Part shown: positions 53,333-57,500 of the stretch, in pieces | Numbering within the stretch: position 1 is the stretch's first letter | How the letters are laid out: each line of letters opens with the position of its first letter | Assembly: GCA_030141605.1 (NCBI GenBank) | Contig: JAQGDQ010000271.1 | Location: forward strand, 1-57,500 | Direction: 5' to 3' | DNA from: Tubiluchus corallicola | Lineage: Eukaryota > Priapulida > Priapulimorpha > Priapulimorphida > Tubiluchidae | DNA: 57,500 nucleotides | Notes under the pieces: generated by a model | Databases searched by the model: none | What the model was told of the DNA's origin: nothing | What the model saw: the letters and a program-made list of their open reading frames with translations, nothing else | Made by a program: the position numbers and the translations under genes

Positions 53333-56300
53333 TAATAATAATAGCCACAAACTGTATTCAACTGCCATGGAGAGAGAACACAGGAGCCATGTTGAAAAGA
53401 AAACAAGACAAATAAAAACAACTGTGTAAACAAGCCCTTACTTAACAAAAGAATTTTTTTCATTTTTCTTATTTATTTAATTAGCATTGTTTAATAATTA
53501 ACTTGGACTGCGCAAGCAGGTGTTCACCACGCCTAAGTTTCTCAAGTGACAGTGGGACAGAATATGACAGGCCTAGTTAAAACCAACTAAATAATTATAC
53601 ATTAATTGCGTCATTTTAATTTTACATACAACTGTGAATCATTTAATATATTTATCAAGTGTGTTGGCTTGTTTAAAAGACACACCAAGCTTTGGTACAG
53701 GGTACTAGTGTACTTTGAAAAGTTTGCAAGACACCACCATATTAAAACTGCTACACTGGAAATGTGACAAAGACTAACGGTGCGTTCAGACTAGCGAGTT
53801 CTCCCTGACAGCAAACTCGCAAATGTTAACTCCTTTGTGAGTTACTGTCGGCAAGAAATTGCAAACTCTCCGACAGCTCTGCTGCAAATTTATTTACTGT
53901 CTAGTGTGAATGCCGCGGTGAGTTACTTTTGACAATTCCCGCAGTGAATAGTGTAATGTCAGAGAGTAACTCGCAGGTGGTTCTAGTCTGAACACGCTTG
54001 CGAGATGCTTGGCTGGTTACTCTCGACACTTCTCGCAGTAAACAGAGAAGCTTGTGTCAGCTCACGCTTACTGTCGGAGAGTAACTTGAAGTAAGTTTTG
54101 TTCTCTAGTTTGAACACATTTGTGAGTTACTTGGCTGGTTACTCTCGACACTTCTCGCAGTAAACAGAGAAGCGAGTGTCAGTTCGCACTTACTGTCGGA
54201 GAGTAACTCGAAGCAAGTTTTGTTCTCTAGTTTGAACACACTTGCAAGTAACTTGGCTAGTTACTCTTGACACTTCTCGCAGGAAACAGAGAAGCGAGTG
54301 TCAGATCGCGCTTACTGTTGGAGAGTAACTCTGCTCACTACCCTGAATGTGTGTACGTGTAATTTGGTGAGAAAAGTTGCTAGTGTGAACGCAGCGTTAG
54401 ACTAAGACGATGGAAAATACAATGAAAAACATCAGTTAAACATATGCAGCAATACTATTCCTGGCTTAGAGAAACTTAATTTTATAAGCATGCTTAGTGA
54501 TACTTGCTTGTAATGCTTACTTCTTCTAACCACAAATCGTTGCTTTGCTAAACATCGTCCTCCGTGTGTCTTGTACTTGTATGCTGCAATAGTGCCAAAC
54601 TGGTAAGTAGCAATGGATTCTATAGCAAGTCTTATGCCGCTCTCCTTAACCTAGGAAAAATGAAAATCCGCGAATTTGAGCTAGACGGTTTAGTCTACTG
54701 ATAACGTGTCCGCTTTCTATCTGGGAGGACGTGAGTTCGATACAGCGGCCGGGTCAGACCACAGACTTTAAAAAATGGTACCTGCTGTTGCCCTGCCTGG
54801 GCGCGTGGTATTTAGGGTAAAAATAGAGTAATGACAGTCTCTGTTACGTAGTTGTAGATTGTTATTTACGGTCTATCCAAAAGCTCTTTGGAGCTTATGT
54901 TAATTGCTCTTCCAAAAAGCCGACTTTAAACAAAGATTATTATTATTATTATTCAGAGTAATTCAGTGCACTCCGGTAGCTAACAACGGCTGATGTCATT
55001 TTGCTTGTTATAGGCAGAAAAAACGAAACTATGACGTAGATACTGTATTTATTTATAGCATTTAATCCTATGTGTAAATAATTTTTATATTTCAAGTAAT
55101 TTGTCTTGAATATTTTACGTAATTTTTTACGATGTAATTTTTATTATAGCTCTATGTGTTTACTACTGGATGGATGGACAGGCAGTGAAATGTTTGAGGA
55201 TTTAGTTCTTTGCATGCAGTCGTAGGCACAACCTTCGTATTGATTAAGACTGTATAATTTTACTGTCTACATTTACCCATGTACATAATGTATAAAGTGT
55301 GTATTTATTTTTGTGCCTAATAAATAATAATACAGATGTAATACAGATTACAATTTCCTCAGGGAGAACATTGCCGGAGAAGAACAGCGCCGTACTTGAA
55401 TGGCCTGGAAACACCTCGGACCTCATCCGATAGAGAATCTCTGGGAGATACTGAAGGATAAGGTGGCAGACAGGCAGCCATCAAGTGCTGAAGACTTGCG
55501 AAGAGTTATCAAGGACGGACGTTTAGGTTAAAGAAATTACTTCCGAGTACTGCCAAAACCTAATTTCTAGTATGCCACTTAGAATGAAGGCAGTGATTGA
55601 CAACTTCGGCGGCCATACAAAGTACTATAATGTTCAAGGACTGTGACTATTTTTGGATAAAAACATACAAACTATGCTGTAGTATATTTTTCTAGAAGAA
55701 TAAATGGTTTTTTAGATGGAACCATGTTAAACGATGGTTTTGTCAATTTTCATGAAAAAAATCACTTTGATCTTTTAAAAACTTTTCCAAATGACTGTAA
55801 CAAATAAATATGAAAAAAGATTAGAATATATCAAATGGTCAAAACAGGTCTCACATAGAATCCCGCTGTATTACACAATACAATGCAACACAGTGCAATG
55901 CAATGCAACACACTGCAATGCAGCGCAGTGTAATTCATTGCAATTTATTACAACATATTACAATAATCCAATTTATAATAAAATTCCTTTATAATTCATT
56001 GTACTACACCTTTGTACACCTATAACACCTTCGTACTACGAAGCACGGCTTCTGTAAAATATCGAGTATGATACCTTAAAATTATCAGGCTTCCTCGAGG
56101 TTTTTTCCAACTGCCATTCCACGTTATCAGGGTTTGTCTGATCTTCAGACCATTCTTGGTTAATGTAATTATTGAAAAGAATACTTATATCAGCTCCACC
56201 GTCATACATGCCCATATCTAAAATACCAGAGCAAAAAGTCGACACAACAAAACCATTTTTGTATTAGCTGCAACTGCCCCATTCAACAATGTTGCAAATT

Positions 56301-57006
56301 TCTTCACGGTAATTTATTAAAAAAAAATTTCGGTACAGGCAATTAAAACATTTATAAAACACCACAACTTTATTAAAACTTTTAATTTACATGTTAGAAA
56401 ATCATGTCAAAAGTTTCGACAGAGCTACTGCTGTTATCATCAGTGGTAAATTTTTACATACATACAACCAGTTTGTATAGGCTTATGTATTTAACAAAAG
56501 TCAAATAGGTAATGAATGAGCAGATCAGTAGAAAAGAAATTGATACAGTAACTTATGTACTAATTATGTATTTACAAAAGCTAAATAGGTAATGAATAAG
56601 TATGACCAGTAGAAAAGAAATTGATACAGTAAATTATTATTTACCACTGATGATGACAGCAGTAACTCTGTCGAAACGGTTGACATGATTTTATCTATGT
56701 AAATTAAAAGTTTTAGTTTAGTAACTTACTAAATATACCCCTTCATAATCTAACATAGCTTTAATCCTTTCGTCTTTTAACTGATATTTGCATAAATGAA
56801 CTGATGATTTTCCGTTTTACCTATTGCAACCAGATCAACTCTGATGCGCATGTAGTCCCATCTTTTCGTGGACTGTTCTTCCAAAATGACAATAAACCAC
56901 GTGGGATCCGTTGCAAGGCCCGGTTTTATATCTGTGAGCTTGATACCTCTACCCTCATTAACTAGACTAATGGCTGTTTCAGCTTTGAATTTCGAATTAG
57001 CATCTC
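39455..57006 (-). CDS. ZPBP/Sp38-like Ig and Cys-rich single-pass membrane protein, 5' end missing
   Basis: Twelve exons on the minus strand: 57006-56821, 56217-56075, 54650-54521, 52933-52244, 50467-50338, 49768-49629, 48996-48805, 45869-45754, 44201-44018, 42437-42285, 40933-40855, 39617-39455. Every junction keeps phase; about 767 residues visible. Order: N-terminal region with no recognised domain; an acidic 690-nt exon with two furin-type sites (KRLKR, RRVKR); an Ig domain (INCDD, CKWYDG, EDSGLYLCE); a Cys-rich region; a GCC2/GCC3-like segment (PCLPGTYSTADDRICHPC); a transmembrane helix; a basic cytoplasmic tail. After the Ig domain, the spacing CIILQTRATCH and CGSAKSC, then CPGTY and GAKGC, resembles mammalian ZPBP (Sp38), a sperm acrosomal protein, which has no membrane anchor. 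Family call from remembered sequence; a different Ig/Cys-rich receptor is possible. The first coding exon is probably beyond 57500. Confidence 0.75.
39666..39808. repeat. 48-bp tandem repeat, 3 copies
   Basis: Units aaacttttataggtaagagg + tctacatcatcagcatacat recur at 48-bp spacing, in the last intron of the ZPBP-like gene, starting about 50 bp from the final exon. Confidence 0.9.
39838..40831. mobile_element. TTAA-type element, copy 2, split by a hAT insertion
   Basis: Related to 33429-34015 and 50861-51438: left end aaggaaactggacccc (present twice, 25 bp apart) and right end catcctgtttccttta. The body is interrupted at 39911-40239 by another element. Located in the last intron of the ZPBP-like gene. 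Confidence 0.75.
39911..40239. mobile_element. hAT-type element with exact 8-bp target duplication
   Basis: Ends cagtggttcccaaa and gggaaccactg are inverted repeats of a classic hAT form. ATTTACCC flanks both sides exactly (39903-39910 and 40240-40247). It is 329 bp, non-coding, and nested inside the TTAA-type element. Confidence 0.93.
40855..40933 (-). CDS. ZPBP-like TM exon
   Basis: Reads QDEDTVAVALTVSFLLLIIL + IALSCV, a 20-24 residue hydrophobic helix after an acidic juxtamembrane stretch. Donor gtaagt in phase 2. Confidence 0.8.
41150..42170. mobile_element. Composite repeat region in an intron
   Basis: Starts cagtaaactccgcgtaactc and contains several gagttaggcgatgttgaa-like motifs in direct order. 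A block near 41940-42060 (gtgatatttttgcgagaata, cattccgctgaaattctttg) is repeated once at 42072-42150. The middle (41220-41620) is AT-rich with an (AT)n run. This looks like one or more decayed pogo/mariner-like elements; borders are uncertain. Confidence 0.45.
42285..42437 (-). CDS. ZPBP-like exon: GCC2/GCC3-type Cys repeat
   Basis: Encodes VPCLPGTYSTADDRICHPCP, NGTYASSFGMTRCANC and VGAKGC: six or more Cys in the CxPGTY...CxxCPxGTY pattern of ephrin-receptor-like Cys repeats, which also ends mammalian ZPBP (CSPGxYNPRDGxxCLQC, GAKxC). Confidence 0.85.
42628..42907. mobile_element. Small MITE with GTCAAAGGAC ends
   Basis: Left end ctgtcaaaggaccaccggac and right end gtccggtagtcctttgac are inverted repeats; about 280 bp, in an intron of the ZPBP-like gene. 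A second partial left motif (gaaggaccacc) follows directly. Confidence 0.8.
43312..43600 (-). mobile_element. LINE 3' end, tandemly duplicated (135 bp)
   Basis: Two copies 135 bp apart share caatttatttatctc, aaaacatgattaataaaaga and tctagaactagagaaagga. The edge ttcaattcaatttcaat is the reverse complement of the (TTGAA)n-type tails at 9535 and 47300, so this is the 3' end of a similar LINE, antisense to the plus strand. Confidence 0.6.
44018..44201 (-). CDS. ZPBP-like exon: start of Cys-rich module
   Basis: Reads PYNFPRKLFMKKYSDREL, then AVFRCKGYCHAGYQLKNN and GSMC. Arg/Lys-rich first half, Cys-rich second half; phase 0 in, phase 1 out. Confidence 0.8.
44351..44889 (+). mobile_element. 5S-rRNA-headed SINE, copy 2 (full-length head)
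   Basis: The first 120 nt (44351-44470) are a complete 5S rRNA: gactacggccatatcacgtt at the start, agtacttggataggtgacc in the internal control region, and taccaggttctgtaggctt at the end. About 420 bp of non-5S body follows, shared with 7457-7978 and 46128-46636 and ending atgccaac. The internal RNA polymerase III promoter boxes are largely kept. No reverse transcriptase is encoded. Confidence 0.88.
45401..45754. repeat. 89-bp tandem repeat carrying copies of a splice donor
   Basis: Four units at an exact 89-bp period. Each includes, on the minus strand, ttatgttttgaagaaa then gtaagtatcattgaattc: the last bases of the adjacent exon (45869-45754) plus its donor. The array expanded by copying the exon-intron boundary into the intron. 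Confidence 0.93.
45754..45869 (-). CDS. ZPBP-like exon with downstream donor copies
   Basis: Reads KLVSMTIVATSGVFVKN, FRLCGSAKSCIRDVLNYVLK. Enters with two bases completing a Gly codon and leaves in phase 0. The CxxxxxC pair corresponds in spacing to CTDHSC of ZPBP by my reading. Confidence 0.82.
46128..46636 (+). mobile_element. 5S-rRNA-headed SINE, copy 3
   Basis: Head begins inside the 5S (tcgtctgatcaacgtaaagc, ttggataggtgactgcctag), with a short internal deletion. Body as in the other copies, with a small insertion (gccactccagtggttcaagg). Ends agatgcca. Located in an intron of the ZPBP-like gene. Confidence 0.85.
47130..47300 (+). mobile_element. LINE 3' UTR fragment, second copy
   Basis: Matches 9390-9530 (caggtctttcgctgctcctt, ctattgagaaaataaaattg) and ends in ttgaattgaattgata. 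Confidence 0.75.
47348..47452. repeat. CTA/CTG triplet microsatellite
   Basis: About 100 bp of CTA and CTG triplets ending aagccattgaccattaag, the edge motif also seen near 60-75. A poly-Ser frame on the minus strand is a by-product. Confidence 0.9.
48049..48403. mobile_element. piggyBac-type MITE
   Basis: TTAA on both sides (48045-48048 and 48404-48407) and inverted ends CCCTTTC and GAAAGGG, the characteristic piggyBac terminus. 355 bp, no ORF. Located in an intron of the ZPBP-like gene. Confidence 0.88.
48710..48799. mobile_element. 90-bp TA-flanked MITE next to a splice donor
   Basis: Ends tatagtaagtcctcg and cgaggacttactata are perfect inverted repeats with TA duplications, and the centre (ttcgcttaacgacgaacgc) is also nearly self-complementary. 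The exon at 48996-48805 has its donor GTAATT starting at 48804, so the insertion lies five bases into the intron. Confidence 0.85.
48805..48996 (-). CDS. ZPBP-like exon: post-Ig segment
   Basis: Reads QVDFKVYQCDRETLRIYEEN, VAAILTINDCHSLEKC and TRATCHHQ. The C-x8-C-H arrangement (CIILQTRATCH) matches CEISLLKSECH of mammalian ZPBP in spacing. The first two bases complete a Val codon with the preceding Ig exon. Confidence 0.82.
49322..49443. repeat. CA / CG / TA compound microsatellite
   Basis: Alternating purine-pyrimidine tract: (CA)n, then CGCGCGCACG, then (TA)n. Such sequence is prone to Z-DNA. Confidence 0.9.
49629..50467 (-). CDS. ZPBP-like Ig domain (two exons)
   Basis: Exons 50467-50338 and 49768-49629. 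First: VERLRGTRAIINCDDPLDD with the B-strand Cys and CKWYDGRRKPL with the core Trp. Second: LSIEDVQAEDSGLYLCEVL with the conserved D-x-G-x-Y-x-C of the F strand. The exon junction splits an Arg codon in phase 2. The intron between them contains the hAT-like copy at 49809-50269. Confidence 0.9.
49809..50269 (-). mobile_element. hAT-like MITE, copy 2 (inverted)
   Basis: Reverse complement of 34262-34757 from cagggatgagaat to attctcatccctg, with good similarity throughout. It lies between the two exons of the Ig domain. Confidence 0.82.
50574..51442. mobile_element. TTAA-type element, copy 3, with an extra left end
   Basis: The complete unit is about 50861-51438, TTAA-flanked, beginning agcaaaaccggacc and ending catcctgtcttcct. 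An incomplete left end of the same family (agcaaaactggacccaat) sits before it at 50578-50690. Confidence 0.75.
51837..52150. repeat. CTA/CTG triplet array, about 310 bp
   Basis: Mixed CTA, CTG, CCA and CGG triplets with higher-order blocks (ctactgctactactgc). All frames on both strands lack stops, producing poly-Leu, poly-Tyr and poly-Val frames that are not genes. It is intronic in the ZPBP-like gene, about 90 bp from the acidic exon. Confidence 0.95.
52244..52933 (-). CDS. ZPBP-like large exon: acidic region with two furin-type sites
   Basis: 230 codons, rich in Glu, Asp and Ser. EKRLKRSVD (52752-52726) and NRRVKRAVK (about 52341-52318) match the R-x-K/R-R convertase consensus and enclose about 135 residues of acidic sequence. 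Potential N-glycosylation sites (NVTDES, NNRTIC) are present. No domain recognised. Confidence 0.85.
53026..53343. repeat. Inverted (ATT)n / (AAT)n microsatellites
   Basis: About 100 bp of ATT repeats, a 28-bp unique spacer, then about 190 bp of AAT repeats with ATG/ATA interruptions. The two halves are complementary and could form a long hairpin. Confidence 0.93.
53771..54406. mobile_element. MITE with internal tandem repeats, TGCGTTC ends
   Basis: Ends agactaacggtgcgttcaga and gtgaacgcagcgttagact are inverted repeats. Inside are about three direct units of roughly 120 bp (gttactctcgacacttctcg, cttactgtcggagagtaact). Intronic in the ZPBP-like gene. Confidence 0.8.
54680..54953 (+). mobile_element. 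tRNA-derived SINE with (ATT)n tail
   Basis: Head with box-A-like ggtttagtctactgataac and box-B-like gtgagttcgatac, followed by the core ggtcagaccacagacttta and aatggtacctgctgttgcc that I recognise from widespread invertebrate SINEs, then ccaaaaagccgac and a (TTA)n tail. It starts 30 bp upstream (in transcript terms) of a ZPBP-like exon, antisense. Confidence 0.8.
55374..55670 (+). pseudogene. Tc1/mariner transposase C-terminal relic
   Basis: Reads LEWPGNTSDL, then after a one-base frameshift PIENLWEILKDKVADRQPS and AEDLRRVIKDGRL, a stop, and finally MKAVIDNFGGHTKYY. This is the D,D,E catalytic end and C-terminus of a Tc1 transposase (WPxxSPDLNPIENLW ... RGGHTKY). The frameshift and stops make it inactive. 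Only the 3' third remains. Confidence 0.88.
55875..55970. repeat. TGCAA/CAATA-type short repeat
   Basis: Repeated 5- and 10-base motifs (gcaatgcaacaca, attacaacatatta) over about 100 bp, in an intron of the ZPBP-like gene. Confidence 0.7.
56075..56217 (-). CDS. ZPBP-like exon 2 (visible)
   Basis: Reads MGMYDGGADISILFNNYINQ, EWSEDQTNPDNVEWQLE. Phase 1 in, phase 0 out. No domain recognised. Confidence 0.75.
56343..56725. mobile_element. Palindromic MITE, second copy
   Basis: Shorter relative of 814-1290: tttcgacagagctactgctg and the inverted gacagcagtaactctgtcga, each next to catcagtggtaaattt or its complement. Intronic. Confidence 0.8.
56821..57006 (-). CDS. ZPBP-like exon 1 (visible)
   Basis: Reads DANSKFKAETAISLVNEGRG, IKLTDIKPGLATDPTWFIVI, LEEQSTKRWDYMRIRVDLVA. 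Acceptor tgtttcag, donor gtaaaa. It enters in phase 1, so at least one upstream coding exon is missing. Confidence 0.75.
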
Positions 57007-57500
57007 CTGAAACATTAGGCAGAACTTTTTAAGAAATGCATCGTAATATTTTGACTACCTGTTCATCAGAAATGAAGCAAAACACAGACAGCAGCATTTA
57101 CTGTACAAATTAAGTTAATAGTAATAAAACTTTTCATGGAGAACGACCATTAATTATAGAAGAATTTGCTAATTAGTATTACAGTCACATAGAGAAGACC
57201 AAAAGTTATAATAAACAAATTTACTTAACGGAATGTTTCAGGAGTTATGATTCGACTTCGCTGGGGTAAAACAATAGTCAAACAAGAAGAAGCCACGAAG
57301 AATCAAAGTAACTATAATGTGTAGATTAAATGTTTGACAAAACACTAAACGGCATAACCATAATCTGCCATTAGAACCAACTAACACATTATTGTTCCGC
57401 ATAATAATGTAGTTCTCTGACTTTATTACGTCACAACAACAACCATGATTACAACAATAATGGCTACAGCAGTAGCAACAGCAACAAAAAGCATGCTTGC
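57007..57500 (-). other. Upstream intron or 5' region of the ZPBP-like gene
   Basis: Two short minus-strand Met-hydrophobic stretches occur (MKSFITINLICTVNAAVCVL near 57130; MLFVAVATAVAIIVV near 57490). Neither has a donor in the phase-1 position needed by the exon at 57006 without creating a stop, so I do not claim either as the signal-peptide exon. Confidence 0.4.

Noticed and set aside
53008-53463. 151-codon Tyr/Asn-rich frame and related frames
   Set aside because: They run through the ATT/AAT arrays.
57465-57500. Signal-peptide exon of the ZPBP-like gene (MLFVAVATAVAII)
   Set aside because: No donor in the required phase within the short frame; composition comes from a CAA/CAG triplet-like tract.

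Overview
This is animal nuclear DNA: AT-rich, with intron-split genes, GT..AG splice sites, many decayed transposons, and several families of minisatellites and microsatellites. Gene content (a matrix metalloproteinase, a CYP20-family cytochrome P450, an Ig/Cys-rich receptor-like protein) and the repeats (5S-rRNA-headed SINE, tRNA-derived SINE, several LINE 3' ends, hAT / TTAA-flanked / mariner-like MITEs) point to a non-vertebrate metazoan. I cannot fix the phylum. No bacterial genes, operons, CRISPR arrays or ribosome binding sites are present. Most long open frames lie in simple repeats and are not genes.

Layout. 1-6742: no host gene; foldback elements, LINE 3' ends, a 72-bp tandem repeat and about 600 bp of CT microsatellite. 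6743-17872 (+): an eight-exon minimal matrix metalloproteinase (signal peptide, prodomain with cysteine switch, furin site, catalytic domain, no hemopexin), 316 aa; most of its large introns carry their own minisatellites. 18983-22449 (-): last three exons of an unrecognised Lys-rich, possibly nuclear protein with a Ser-Arg-His-Ala-Glu-Pro repeat; one exon is partly duplicated inside a minisatellite field. 22450-23598: intergenic, with CCAAT boxes before the next gene. 23599-36585 (+): a complete twelve-exon CYP20 (CYP20A1-like) P450, 474 aa. 36586-39454: intergenic repeats. 39455-57006 (-): twelve exons of one single-pass membrane protein with an acidic region bounded by two furin-type sites, one Ig domain, a Cys-rich region that I read as ZPBP/Sp38-like, a GCC2/GCC3-like Cys repeat, a transmembrane helix and a short tail; its first exon was not found and probably lies beyond the right edge.

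The exon models rest on hand-checked splice sites and phases: within each model the exon phases join without a stop. The MMP and the Lys-rich gene converge, as do CYP20 and the ZPBP-like gene; the Lys-rich gene and CYP20 diverge. Nothing suggests a shared pathway. The most notable items are the ZPBP-like membrane protein, tandemly copied splice donors in one of its introns, the 5S-headed SINE, and a splice acceptor that is the last unit of a minisatellite. Protein assignments come from recognised motifs and remembered family sequences; no database search was run.
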